A stretch of 33,732 nucleotides of DNA from positions 1-33,732 of the forward strand of contig CAKSVK010000015.1 in assembly GCA_934502905.1 (NCBI GenBank), read 5' to 3'. The stretch comes from an uncultured Chitinophagaceae bacterium. Its GTDB lineage: Bacteria; Bacteroidota; Bacteroidia; Chitinophagales; Chitinophagaceae. Position numbers and translations under genes: made by a program. The number at the start of each line of letters is the position of its first letter. The first letter of the stretch is position 1. The notes beneath the pieces are model-generated. The model had not been told where the DNA came from. It saw only the letters and a list, made by a program, of their open reading frames with translations, and ran no database searches. Of the stretch, positions 15,858 through 24,237 are shown one piece after another.

Positions 15858-16844
15858 ATGCACCGGAAACTTATCCTTGTTTTGCAGATGATACTGCTGC
15901 ACAAACTTTGCTTCTGCTGGGGATTCTATGCCCATAAGGAAATAAATTATCACGCTGTTTTTTCACTTCCCCCGGCAATGCTTGTATTGTACAAACCTAA
16001 TATTGATTTTTTAAAAGAGCATGCGGTTGACCCGGATAAAAGAAGGTATGCGGTGGCAGAAGAGGGTTGCCGGCATTATATAGACCTGAACAGGTATGGT
16101 AACTATCCTTTTGAAACGTTGCCAAGAAAATGGGAAGATGCGGTTGAAAAATTCGGAGAAGAAGCTGTCACGGCTCATGGTATTGTTCCGTGGTGGGTGC
16201 AGGTCATGCATCGCCGGTTGACCTCAGCGTTCAGGGAAAGAAATTTCAGCGCCATTTTGAAGCTGTCTGCGGAGATAGGTCATTATATTTCCGACGCCCA
16301 TGTGCCCCTGCATGCGCATAGCAATTATAACGGTCAACTAACGAATCAACATGGTATTCATGGCTTATGGGAAAGCCGCATCCCGGAACTGCTGGCGGCA
16401 AAACAGTTTAACTACTTTGTCGGGAAGGCAAGTTATATTTCTTCTCCTGATACATTCATATGGAAGGTTGTTTTAGAAAGTGCAGCAGCGGCAGATACCG
16501 TTTTACGGGAAGAAAAAAAACTGACTGAGGATATATCTCCGGACCGGAAATATGCTTTTGAAAGCAGGAACGGTATTATACTGAGGCAATACTCCAGCTA
16601 CTTTACCGAAGCCTATAATGATGTGTTGGGTAATATGGTAGAGCGGAGAATGCGCCAGTCCATTGCTGCCGTGGCTTCGTTTTGGTATACAGCATGGGTA
16701 GATGCGGGGCAGCCGGATCTCCTGAATATAGAACCTCACTTCACACCTGAAGATATAAGTGATTTTAATCATATCGACAGACTATGGCGGCAAACCGGAA
16801 ATCTTCCTGATTCAAGCCGTCTGCGGATCAGGTGTGGTGAGTAA
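15858..16844 (+). CDS. Secreted zinc-dependent phospholipase C/S1-P1 nuclease-like protein
   Basis: A 328-residue protein with a signal peptide of 20 residues ending in CFC, so the mature chain would begin with Trp21. In this superfamily the free N-terminal Trp ligates zinc. Further candidate ligands follow the family spacing: His26, Asp75 in CRHYIDLNRY, His142-x3-Asp146-x5-His152 in IGHYISDAHVPLHAH, and His168-x3-Glu172 in HGIHGLWES. The H-x3-E ending resembles zinc phospholipase C rather than P1 nuclease, which has H-x3-D. Bacteroidota relatives are annotated as zinc-dependent phospholipase C family proteins, but substrate is untested. It probably acts in the periplasm or outside. It precedes the sigma/FecR genes, with an AT-rich 150-bp gap and a hairpin between. 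Confidence 0.82.
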   Translation: MHRKLILVLQMILLHKLCFCWGFYAHKEINYHAVFSLPPAMLVLYKPNIDFLKEHAVDPDKRRYAVAEEGCRHYIDLNRYGNYPFETLPRKWEDAVEKFGEEAVTAHGIVPWWVQVMHRRLTSAFRERNFSAILKLSAEIGHYISDAHVPLHAHSNYNGQLTNQHGIHGLWESRIPELLAAKQFNYFVGKASYISSPDTFIWKVVLESAAAADTVLREEKKLTEDISPDRKYAFESRNGIILRQYSSYFTEAYNDVLGNMVERRMRQSIAAVASFWYTAWVDAGQPDLLNIEPHFTPEDISDFNHIDRLWRQTGNLPDSSRLRIRCGE

Positions 16845-16916
16845 AAGAATATTTGACGAAAATTGCTGCTTAAAAGAAGGGAATGGTGCAAAGAATGTGG
16901 ATTTTATAGGAATATT

Positions 16917-16952
16917 TTTTAACTTTTGTTAAAACTATTTTTAATTTTTTTG
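16917..16952 (+). terminator. Possible terminator after the zinc phospholipase-like gene
   Basis: TTTTAAC (16917-16923) pairs with GTTAAAA (16928-16934) around a TTTT loop and is followed by a T-rich tract. The stem is AT-rich and weak, so this is tentative. Confidence 0.4.
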
Positions 16953-16996
16953 TTAATTTAGACCAGAATTAAAAGTTGGAACTTTAAATTGTATTC

Positions 16997-17512
16997 GTGT
17001 TGAGGAATGAATATATACAGGAACAGCGGTTTGCTTTTGTTTTCAAAAGCCATGAGTATAAGTTGTATACCTTGGCCCTGAAGCTTACAAAGTCTGATCA
17101 GTATGCAAAGGATATTGTACAGGAGGTATTTTTAAAGTTGTGGCAAAACAGGAGAAATGTTTTTTTCGATTTGGAGCAGGCCGAAGAGTGGCTGTTCAGG
17201 ATGACAGAAAACAAGATCCATAAATTCCTGCTGAGAAGTGCGGGGGACAGGCGGTTGCGCGATGCGCTTTGGGTTAACATGCAGTGTTTACTGAATGAAA
17301 AAGAAGAGGTGGAAGCCCCGGTAGCGGAGTATCACAGTGTAATGGAAAAGGCGATCAATCATTTACCTCCGCAACGAAAACGTGTTTACCAGCAGATCAA
17401 TAACGAAATTTACCTGAACTATGATTGGGTCAGGTCCGAAGGCAGAAATGAGCCATTCCCCATCAGCTACTTCAAGGGCATCATAAACAAGATAAAGTCC
17501 TTTTTTTCCTGA
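16997..17512 (+). CDS. ECF-type RNA polymerase sigma factor with atypical region 4
   Basis: A 171-residue sigma-70 family protein. Region 2 is clear: residues about 15-60 include LYTLALKLTKSDQYAKDIVQEVFLKLW, split by helices that bind core polymerase and the -10 element. Region 4 starts conventionally with INHLPPQRKRVY, but the following recognition-helix area (LNYDWVRSEGRNEPF then PISYFKGIINKI) departs from the usual LSYeEIAekLgiSxxTVknHL pattern. No in-frame ATG exists before residue 70; the start is GTG at 16997 or TTG at 17000, bounded by an in-frame stop at 16985. FecR follows after 59 nt, as in sigma/anti-sigma pairs that sense outer-membrane substrate uptake. Target promoters are unknown. 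Confidence 0.82.
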   Translation: MLRNEYIQEQRFAFVFKSHEYKLYTLALKLTKSDQYAKDIVQEVFLKLWQNRRNVFFDLEQAEEWLFRMTENKIHKFLLRSAGDRRLRDALWVNMQCLLNEKEEVEAPVAEYHSVMEKAINHLPPQRKRVYQQINNEIYLNYDWVRSEGRNEPFPISYFKGIINKIKSFFS

Positions 17513-17571
17513 TTGCATTTACTTAATTTGAGGTGACTTTTCAGTCCCCGTGGAGATAGATAAATGCAAAT

Positions 17572-18603
17572 ATGAACAGCAGCAGAATACAGTACTTACT
17601 TCAGCAGTATGAAAACAATAACTGTTCCCGCGAGGAAATGGAGGAATTGTTTCATTACATCAGAACCAGTAAAAATTCTAATGCGCTCAAATCCTGGGTA
17701 AGTCAGAAGTACCAGGAAATCCGTAAGCATCATCCTTCATTTACTTATGTAAACGAACATGGCGTCCTGATAACTGAGCTGGGAGATAGCCGGGTCGATG
17801 AAAAAAAGATCTTCAGGCGCCCCCGGATCGGCTACCGGGCTGCATTGATCGGGCTGGCCGGTTTTTCGATGCTGGCGGCATTTCTGTGGCTGGGATATAA
17901 ATATTTAAGCATTACTGAAAAAACAGCCCCGCAAAAGGAAAAAACACTCGTTCAGAAAAGAACGGCAAAGGGGGAAAATAAGTATCTCTTACTGCCGGAC
18001 AGCACGCAGGTTTGGATGAACGTTGGCAGTGTTCTGGAGTTCTACGATGATTTTAGGGAAGACAGAACGATCAGGCTGGTGGGTGAGGCTTTTTTTAAAA
18101 TAAAATCTTCGGCAGATCTTTTCAAAATAGATGCAGGTGGTGTATTAATTGACACGCGCGGACCGGCGTCATGTAATATAAAGGCATATAATAATGAGGA
18201 TGAAGTGATTGTTTCGGTAAGCCAGGGAAAGCTGAATATAGACAGGGGGGATATGGAGGAAAAAGAGCTTACGCCAGGCCGCCAGTTAATACTTGGAAAA
18301 GCGGATAAAAGCATCAATGAAAGAGATATACCGGTAGGAAAAATATCTGCCTGGCAATGGGGGGAATATATTTATGATTATGCCATGCTTGACGATATCA
18401 TATCGGACCTGGAAAGGGTGTTCAATGCAAAAATTGTAGTGCTGGATCCTGAAAAGAAGCAGCAAAAGATCTATGTTTCCCTGAGAAGAGAAATGGGAAT
18501 CGAAGATTGCCTTGCCCGGATCGGGCGGCTGACGAATATGGAGCTCCACCTGGTAGGTGATGAATATATGCTGGGAGAGTTAGAGTTATCGCCAGCTCCT
18601 TAG
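17572..18603 (+). CDS. FecR family anti-sigma/regulatory protein
   Basis: A 343-residue single-pass membrane regulator. The N-terminal cytoplasmic part (1-80) would bind the ECF sigma factor encoded just upstream. One transmembrane helix covers about 88-108 (IGLAGFSMLAAFLWLGYKY). The periplasmic FecR domain spans about 128-230, with LLLPDSTQVWMNVGSVLEF and RLVGEAFFKI, followed by the C-terminal STN-like/DUF4974 region (about 265-335: YDYAMLDDIISDLERVFNAKI). In typical Bacteroidota loci a SusC-type TonB receptor and SusD lipoprotein follow. Here the next gene is a convergent permease, and the final 18 bp of fecR overlap it, so the receptor, if any, is elsewhere. Confidence 0.9.
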   Translation: MNSSRIQYLLQQYENNNCSREEMEELFHYIRTSKNSNALKSWVSQKYQEIRKHHPSFTYVNEHGVLITELGDSRVDEKKIFRRPRIGYRAALIGLAGFSMLAAFLWLGYKYLSITEKTAPQKEKTLVQKRTAKGENKYLLLPDSTQVWMNVGSVLEFYDDFREDRTIRLVGEAFFKIKSSADLFKIDAGGVLIDTRGPASCNIKAYNNEDEVIVSVSQGKLNIDRGDMEEKELTPGRQLILGKADKSINERDIPVGKISAWQWGEYIYDYAMLDDIISDLERVFNAKIVVLDPEKKQQKIYVSLRREMGIEDCLARIGRLTNMELHLVGDEYMLGELELSPAP

Positions 18604-19911
18604 CTTGTATCCCCTGAAAGAATAAAAGATCAGGTAAGCATAACAGGGCAACAGCACCCAGTACGCCTCACGCAATGTATAGGTTTCCATGTCTGCAAAA
18701 TAACCATATAATAGCGGTAGCAGCGCGTTGCCGCACAATCCCATGATCAATATAGAGGCTCCCAGTTTCGTGAACCTGCCCAGCCCGTCCAGCGCTAACG
18801 GCCATATCCCGGCCCATACCAGCGAGTTGGCAAGTCCCAGCAGCACAAGAAACCAGATGGAAACATCGGTTTGATGCCCGAGAATATTTGTCTGTCCTGC
18901 CACAAGAAGAATTCCAAGTGAGAATATAAGTCCCAGCAGCGTACAGATCTTTAAGGCGGTTCCCTGCCGGATATACCGGGGAATGGCAACAATGCCAATG
19001 ATATACCCGATGATGGTGGTGGTCAGGGTATAAGATGGGAAAACCTTGGCTTCCGGCAGGGCAATGTTCATAGAAAGCGCGTAAGGAATAATAGTGTCGA
19101 TGGCTATAACCTGTGTGCCCACATGCAGAAAAATAGCAACAGCGCCGAGTATGAGATGGGGGAAGTGGATGATATATTTTTTTGCCTGTCCCTCTTTTGG
19201 GGAAGCATTATCTCCTGCCTCATCCGTATTGATCTCCGGCAACGGCGAAAATCTGACGGCAATGCCCAGCAGGCATAATACGATCGCCATCACCGTATAG
19301 GGTGGAATAACCCTTCTGATAAATCCATCCAATACGTTTTTCTTTTCAGCTTCATCCATGCCGGTCAGTTGCTCAACCAGTCCGCTATCGGTAGCCTTTA
19401 AGATAACTGCTCCTAATACCAATGGCGCCAGTATACCTGCACCTTTGTTGCAGATGCCCATAAAGCTGATCCGCTGGGCGGCGCGTTCCTTGGGACCTAA
19501 TATGGTTACGTAAGGATTGGCGGCTGTCTGTAATATGGCCAGGCCACATCCAATGGTGAAAAGTCCTGTAAGAAAAAGGGGATAGGCACGTTCATAAGCA
19601 GCAGGAATAAAAAGTACCGCGCCCAATGCCATTACCCAGAACCCGGCCATGATTCCTTTTTTAAAACCGATCGCTTTTAAAAGATATGAGGAGGGAACGG
19701 ACATGACGAGATAGGCAATGTAGAATGCAAAAGCTACCAGGTAAGACTGGAAATGATTGAGCTCGCAGGCTATTTTAAAGTACGGTATCAGGATCGCATT
19801 TGCCCATGATACGAAACCGAATATAAAGAACAATACTGCTATGATCAGAAGGGATAACAGTGTGTCCCTTTTGCTGAGTGCACTGACTGCAACCGAACTT
19901 AATTTTGCCAT
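18586..19911 (-). CDS. nagP: Sugar MFS transporter, FucP/NagP family
   Basis: A 441-residue, 12-helix major facilitator permease of the FucP type used by Bacteroidota for proton-linked uptake of fucose, glucose or N-acetylglucosamine. Hydrophobic helices occur along the whole chain. Family words include FGFVSWANAILIPYFK at the first helix, the loop GFKKGIMAGFWVMALGA and GLANSLVWAGIWPLALDGLG near helix 10. Its substrate is inferred from the upstream nagB, which lies only 9 nt away on the same strand, so GlcNAc or glucosamine is the best guess. The C-terminal codons overlap the 3' end of the convergent fecR gene by 18 bp. Confidence 0.85.
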   Translation of the reverse strand: MAKLSSVAVSALSKRDTLLSLLIIAVLFFIFGFVSWANAILIPYFKIACELNHFQSYLVAFAFYIAYLVMSVPSSYLLKAIGFKKGIMAGFWVMALGAVLFIPAAYERAYPLFLTGLFTIGCGLAILQTAANPYVTILGPKERAAQRISFMGICNKGAGILAPLVLGAVILKATDSGLVEQLTGMDEAEKKNVLDGFIRRVIPPYTVMAIVLCLLGIAVRFSPLPEINTDEAGDNASPKEGQAKKYIIHFPHLILGAVAIFLHVGTQVIAIDTIIPYALSMNIALPEAKVFPSYTLTTTIIGYIIGIVAIPRYIRQGTALKICTLLGLIFSLGILLVAGQTNILGHQTDVSIWFLVLLGLANSLVWAGIWPLALDGLGRFTKLGASILIMGLCGNALLPLLYGYFADMETYTLREAYWVLLPCYAYLIFYSFRGYKLRSWR

Positions 19912-19920
19912 TACCTGCTT

Positions 19921-20664
19921 TTACCTGTTGGTTAATAAAGATGCGGACGCCTTATCCAGGAAGAAATAACAATTAGGATGTGATTGCAGGATACTTGCCG
20001 GGAAAAGATTGCTGACCGGATTTTCAATGCTGTTTCTTACCGCTGCAGCCTTACGTTCGTCCGGTACGGAACAAATGATCATCCCGGACTTCATGATCTG
20101 CTTTATAGACATGCTGATGGCCTGCAACGGAACATCTTCAAAGGCAGGAAACCATCCTTCGTTCAATTGCTGCCTCCTGCAGGGCTCGTCCAGGTTTACA
20201 ATAATGTAGGGCTCATCGGTATCAAAATCAGCCGGAGGGTCATTAAATGCGAGATGCCCGTTTTCACCTATTCCCACAAGCGCCACATCTATCGGGTGAT
20301 CACTGATGAGCGCCCCCAGGCGTTTACACTCTGCTGCAGCATCCGACTCTCCGTTTATCAGGCAGGCATATTGTAACGGGATAGGTAGCAGGTCAATAAA
20401 TCTTTCAGTAAGATATTTCCTGAAGCTGGCTTTATGTGTAACCGGTAACCCTATATACTCATCCAGGTGAAACATCGTTACCTTGTTCCAGTTTATATCC
20501 TGTGCAGCTACCAGTGTCTGGAGTGTGGTAAACTGGCTTGCTCCTGTAGCCAGGATAATATTCGCCGTTCCTTTTTCGGCGATCGCTTTCTTTATTAATT
20601 CGGCCGAAAGACTTCCGGCCTTTTCTCCAAGGCTTTTAGCGTCATCAGCAATGGAAATATTCAT
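19921..20664 (-). CDS. nagB: Glucosamine-6-phosphate deaminase
   Basis: A 247-residue cytoplasmic enzyme converting glucosamine-6-phosphate to fructose-6-phosphate and ammonia, the reverse flow to GlmS. Conserved motifs are TGASQF near residue 40, the catalytic base Asp68 in FHLDEYIGLP, and GIGENGHLAFNDPP with His137. At the E. coli positions Asp141 and Glu148 the sequence has Asn135 and Asp142; Asn at the first site is also seen in non-allosteric NagB proteins. The chain is shorter than the 266-residue E. coli enzyme and lacks its C-terminal extension. It forms an operon with the permease. No nagA deacetylase is present nearby. Confidence 0.9.
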   Translation of the reverse strand: MNISIADDAKSLGEKAGSLSAELIKKAIAEKGTANIILATGASQFTTLQTLVAAQDINWNKVTMFHLDEYIGLPVTHKASFRKYLTERFIDLLPIPLQYACLINGESDAAAECKRLGALISDHPIDVALVGIGENGHLAFNDPPADFDTDEPYIIVNLDEPCRRQQLNEGWFPAFEDVPLQAISMSIKQIMKSGMIICSVPDERKAAAVRNSIENPVSNLFPASILQSHPNCYFFLDKASASLLTNR

Positions 20665-20682
20665 CTGGTTCTTTTAATAGTT

Positions 20683-20721
20683 AAAAATAAAATCACTCCC
20701 AAAGATGCACAGAAGGAGTGA
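20683..20721 (-). terminator. Terminator of the Tat hydrolase gene
   Basis: TCACTCC (20693-20699) and GGAGTGA (20715-20721) form a 7-bp stem. Read on the minus strand it is followed by TTTTATTTTTAAC. It lies 28 nt beyond the hydrolase stop and before nagB, so nagB-nagP probably has its own promoter. Confidence 0.6.
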
Positions 20722-20748
20722 ATATGGCTTTTGCAGGATGGTAAGATA

Positions 20749-22044
20749 CTATTTTTTTAACCAACGATCAAACCAGTCAAAGGCTTCAGCCTGCATAGGT
20801 TGATCAAATTTATGCGGACCCGGATAAAAGGAGCATTGGTAACGTTCTGGCATACCTGCTTTCTTGTATATATCCGTGAGAACCGCATCCGCATTTTTCA
20901 TTTCAGGTAAGGTGTACAGATCATCCTCATTATCGTTTTGAACCAGGGTGGCCAGCGGCACCCTCAATCCCAGTATCTCAGGGAAGTCAAGGTAAGGCGC
21001 CAGACCGGGTACGTAGGTCATCCAGGTATGGGTAAATGACTTGTTCAACGCAAAATCCTTCCAGGTTGTCATAAACCCCACGCATACCGCGCATTTGATG
21101 CGGTCATCCAGTCCGCCCATGAACACGGTGCGCATACCCCCACCCGATAGCCCGCCACAGCCTATTCTGGAAGCATCCACGTCAGGACGACCGGATAATA
21201 TATCAAGCGCTTTTCTATCTTCTGCAAAGAAGACGCCGGGCCAGGTAATGCCTGCGCTGAAAAGAGACTTGGCCATAACATGTTCGTGGGCTGCCGCCCA
21301 TTCATTGTATGCCTTAATATGTTCAGGGTTTTCAGGGTCTGTGTCATTCAGTCCCTGGTGATGTATCTCAGGTACATCCTGCAACATTACCCGCCGGCTG
21401 GCGAAAGGAAAGGCGTCGGAGACCATCACCACATACCCTCTTTTTGCCAGCTCGTTCGCCCAGGCTTTGCCGTCATAATAATGATCCTGGTGGTCGGCAA
21501 CAACAGGATGCAGGTGATCCGAGGTCCTGGTTATTTTACGGGTGCCCAGGTATTTATTCGCGGCGTGATCATGGAAAGCCAGGACCGCGGGAAGTTTCCC
21601 TTTGGCATTTTGCGGCTTGAGCACAATGGCGTCTGTCGGTCGCCCGTAAGGAAGCTGCCAGCTTATTTCCTCTACATTCAATCCGTCATAAACGTATTTA
21701 TTTTTTATGGTAACCCGGGGATCAGCCTTGATGGGAGGGATGCCCATCAGGTCTGTCAGCTTTTCTTTTGCAGCAGATCTCCATTTTTCCAGGTTCGAAG
21801 ATGTCCATTGTTCCTGCCGGAATGAAAGCCGGGGAACAGAATCGTTGTACAAGGATGTGGCCCAGGGGCCGTACAGTCCGATCAGGCTGGTTACATCGCC
21901 CGGAATTTGAAGAGCCATATCTGAAATGTTTAATATTGAATCAGGTGCTGCCGATGTTGAAAAAGCAAGTAAGCTTTTGCCGCCTGCCAGACTAAAGCCT
22001 GCCAGCCCTGCATTTTTTAAAAATTGTCTTCGGTTCTTTTTCAT
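20749..22044 (-). CDS. Tat-exported alpha/beta hydrolase (Abhydrolase_7/acetylxylan esterase-like)
   Basis: A 431-residue protein beginning at ATG 22044, where MKKNRRQFLKNAG gives a Tat signal; an in-frame start 54 nt upstream would add an unrelated tail. After the signal peptide (about 1-32) is an alpha/beta-hydrolase with an AVLAFHDHAANKYLG oxyanion-region motif, the nucleophile elbow GCGGLSGGGMRT and a late GPHKFDQPM likely carrying the catalytic His. An insertion about 155-220 sits before the elbow, as in large esterases of this group that act on carbohydrate esters. Substrate is unknown. Its own terminator separates it from nagB-nagP, so a link to amino-sugar use is only positional. Confidence 0.8.
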   Translation of the reverse strand: MKKNRRQFLKNAGLAGFSLAGGKSLLAFSTSAAPDSILNISDMALQIPGDVTSLIGLYGPWATSLYNDSVPRLSFRQEQWTSSNLEKWRSAAKEKLTDLMGIPPIKADPRVTIKNKYVYDGLNVEEISWQLPYGRPTDAIVLKPQNAKGKLPAVLAFHDHAANKYLGTRKITRTSDHLHPVVADHQDHYYDGKAWANELAKRGYVVMVSDAFPFASRRVMLQDVPEIHHQGLNDTDPENPEHIKAYNEWAAAHEHVMAKSLFSAGITWPGVFFAEDRKALDILSGRPDVDASRIGCGGLSGGGMRTVFMGGLDDRIKCAVCVGFMTTWKDFALNKSFTHTWMTYVPGLAPYLDFPEILGLRVPLATLVQNDNEDDLYTLPEMKNADAVLTDIYKKAGMPERYQCSFYPGPHKFDQPMQAEAFDWFDRWLKK

Positions 22045-22264
22045 GCCCTTATTCTTCTGAAAGATAGGAAAGGATGAGCAGGTTTTTGCATTGCCCATGG
22101 ATTTAATTGGGAGAAACAGAGAGCTTCTACAACGTTCGGAAGCCGTTATAGTGAACAGGTATCAAAATGCAATCTACTGTAAATCAAACGAGCTGAAAAA
22201 AGGGGCATCGCACCTTGCTATTTATAGTAATTATGGAAATGGGTATAATGAGCTGCAGCGCAAA

Positions 22265-22837
22265 TTATTCAGCAAGGAACTGTTTGATTATTTCTCCTGT
22301 TTCTTTACAGGCGGTATCCAGGTGGTGATTGGTAACAACAAAGTCAAAGCGATCTCGGAAAGACAGCTCATAAGCGGCCTTTTCTACCCGGTATGCCAGC
22401 GATTCAGGGGTTTCGGTGCCACGTTTCTCCAGCCTTTTTTTCAATTCTTCTACTGAGGGAGGCTGGATGAAGATAGACAGGTGGCTGCCGGCGTAGTTTT
22501 CCTGGATGCGGAGAGCACCTTTTACATCAATATCCAGTATGGGTGTTCTGTTCTGAGCCCAGATGCGCTCCAGTTCCGATCGTAGGGTGCCATAATACTT
22601 TCCTTCGTATACCATTTCCCACTCCACAAAATCGTTTTGTTCAATCTTATGCTGAAAATCCGCTACCGGTATAAAATAGTAGTCTTTGCCATTTGTTTCA
22701 TAATGCCTGGGGGGACGGGTGGTGGCGGAAACAGAGAAGGTGAGCAGGTGCGGATATTTGTCCAGGAGGTAATGTATGATGGATGTTTTGCCGGCTCCGG
22801 AAGGAGCTGTTATAATGATAATTTTTTTTGTCATCAA
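22265..22837 (-). CDS. gmk: Guanylate kinase
   Basis: A 190-residue cytoplasmic kinase phosphorylating GMP to GDP with ATP. The P-loop APSGAGKTS spans residues 11-19. The GMP-binding segment includes SVSATTRPPRHYE, the YYFIPVADFQ strand and FVEWEMVYEGKYYGT; ILDIDVKGALRI is the conserved core strand. Late RVEKAAYELSFRDRFDFVVTN, split across the lid and base helices, is typical. Length is normal. It begins 16 nt after the murA stop, so it is the second gene of a murA-gmk unit. The 220 bp downstream (22045-22264) hold no recognised gene or terminator. Confidence 0.96.
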   Translation of the reverse strand: MMTKKIIIITAPSGAGKTSIIHYLLDKYPHLLTFSVSATTRPPRHYETNGKDYYFIPVADFQHKIEQNDFVEWEMVYEGKYYGTLRSELERIWAQNRTPILDIDVKGALRIQENYAGSHLSIFIQPPSVEELKKRLEKRGTETPESLAYRVEKAAYELSFRDRFDFVVTNHHLDTACKETGEIIKQFLAE

Positions 22838-22853
22838 CTGGTATTTACGGAAC

Positions 22854-24158
22854 CTATACTCTTTTTATGTCTGCTCCAAGCGACCGTAAACGATCGTCAA
22901 TATATTGATATCCCCGGTCTATTTGTTCAATATTTTGAATAGTGCTTTTTCCTTCGGCGCTCAATGCGGCGATCAGCAGGGATACGCCTGCGCGTATATC
23001 CGGGCTGCTCATAGTGATGCCCCTTAGCTTTTGTTCCCTTCCCAGGCCGATCACTGCCGCCCGGTGAGGGTCGCATAAGATGATCTGTGCACCCATATCG
23101 ATCAGCTTATCTACAAAGAACAGCCTGCTTTCAAACATTTTCTGGTGAATAAGAACGGAGCCTTTTGCCTGTGTTGCCACCACCAGTATAATGCTTAGCA
23201 GGTCCGGCGTAAAGCCCGGCCATGGATGATCGTAAATGGTCATAACAGAACCATCCAGGAAGGTCTGTATCTCATAGAACTCCTGACCGGGTATATGTAT
23301 ATCATCACCGGAAATTCGGAGTTGTATACCCAACTGCCGGAACTTATCAGGAATTTGGCCGAGATGTTCCACGCCCGCTCCCTTTATAGTGATGTCGCTT
23401 TGTGTCATGGCTGCCAGCCCGATAAAAGATCCGACTTCGATCATATCCGGCAACATGCGGTGTTCTGTTCCCCCCAGGTAATCTACTCCTTCTATGGTGA
23501 GCAGGTTGGAGCCAACCCCCTGTATCTTTGCCCCCATACGGTTAAGCATCTTGCATAGTTGTTGCAGGTAGGGTTCGCAGGCGGCATTGTAGATGGTGGT
23601 TTTACCTTTTGCCATTACCGCTGCCATTACAATATTGGCTGTCCCGGTCACGGAAGGCTCATCCAGCAGCATATAGGTTCCTTGCAGCTCGTTTGCAGTA
23701 AGGTGAAAGAACCCGTCATTGGAATCATAATTAAAATTTACGCCCAGCTTTTCAAAGCCGATGATATGCGTATCCAGGCGGCGCCTGCCTATTTTATCGC
23801 CACCGGGTTTGGGAATAAAGGCTTTTTTGAACCTCGCAAGCAGCGGTCCTGCCAGCATAACCGACCCTCTCAAACGCCCGCTTTTGGCTTTGTAAGCATC
23901 ACTTTTTAAATAATCCACGTTCACATTATCTGCCTGGAAAACGCAGGTGTCCCGGCTGGGGCGTTCCACTTTCACATTCATTTCCTCCAGTAGTTCAATC
24001 AGCAGGTTTACATCGAGTATATCCGGGATATTACGGATCGTAATTTTTTCGGGACTGAGCAAGACAGCGCTGATGATTTGTAAGGCCTCATTTTTGGCGC
24101 CCTGGGGGATGATCTCTCCCTTTAGTTTTTTTCCGCCGGTAACTTCAAAAGAATGCAT
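22854..24158 (-). CDS. murA: UDP-N-acetylglucosamine 1-carboxyvinyltransferase with Asp in place of the fosfomycin-target Cys
   Basis: A 434-residue cytoplasmic enzyme transferring enolpyruvyl from PEP to UDP-GlcNAc, the committed step of peptidoglycan synthesis. Conserved Lys22-Asn23 (GAKNEAL) bind substrate. The active-site loop reads PKPGGDKIGRRRLDTH, so Asp121 occupies the position of E. coli Cys115. Asp is functional there in other bacteria (for example mycobacteria) and prevents alkylation by fosfomycin. The rest is canonical, including DMIEVGSFI and RAGVSLLIAAL. It has a separate leader after a terminator hairpin downstream of DUF4290 and is followed closely by gmk. Confidence 0.96.
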   Translation of the reverse strand: MHSFEVTGGKKLKGEIIPQGAKNEALQIISAVLLSPEKITIRNIPDILDVNLLIELLEEMNVKVERPSRDTCVFQADNVNVDYLKSDAYKAKSGRLRGSVMLAGPLLARFKKAFIPKPGGDKIGRRRLDTHIIGFEKLGVNFNYDSNDGFFHLTANELQGTYMLLDEPSVTGTANIVMAAVMAKGKTTIYNAACEPYLQQLCKMLNRMGAKIQGVGSNLLTIEGVDYLGGTEHRMLPDMIEVGSFIGLAAMTQSDITIKGAGVEHLGQIPDKFRQLGIQLRISGDDIHIPGQEFYEIQTFLDGSVMTIYDHPWPGFTPDLLSIILVVATQAKGSVLIHQKMFESRLFFVDKLIDMGAQIILCDPHRAAVIGLGREQKLRGITMSSPDIRAGVSLLIAALSAEGKSTIQNIEQIDRGYQYIDDRLRSLGADIKRV

Positions 24159-24176
24159 AATGAATTAGTATGGATG

Positions 24177-24184
24177 CAAATATA
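24177..24184 (-). promoter_or_regulatory. Possible -7 promoter element for murA-gmk
   Basis: On the minus strand TATATTTG matches TAnnTTTG at every fixed position, 18 nt upstream of the murA ATG. It abuts the terminator stem of the preceding gene, and no -33 TTTG stands at the usual spacing, so the call is tentative. Confidence 0.35.
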
Positions 24185-24210
24185 AAACCCCGGAACAATA
24201 CCGGGGTTTT
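24184..24210 (-). terminator. Terminator between DUF4290 and murA
   Basis: AAAACCCCGG (24184-24193) and CCGGGGTTTT (24201-24210) form a perfect 10-bp stem with loop aacaata. The T-side on the minus strand is TTTTATATTTG, and it lies 28 nt after the DUF4290 stop. Confidence 0.75.
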
Positions 24211-24237
24211 ATTCGTCTGGTTATTTCAGGCGCACTA

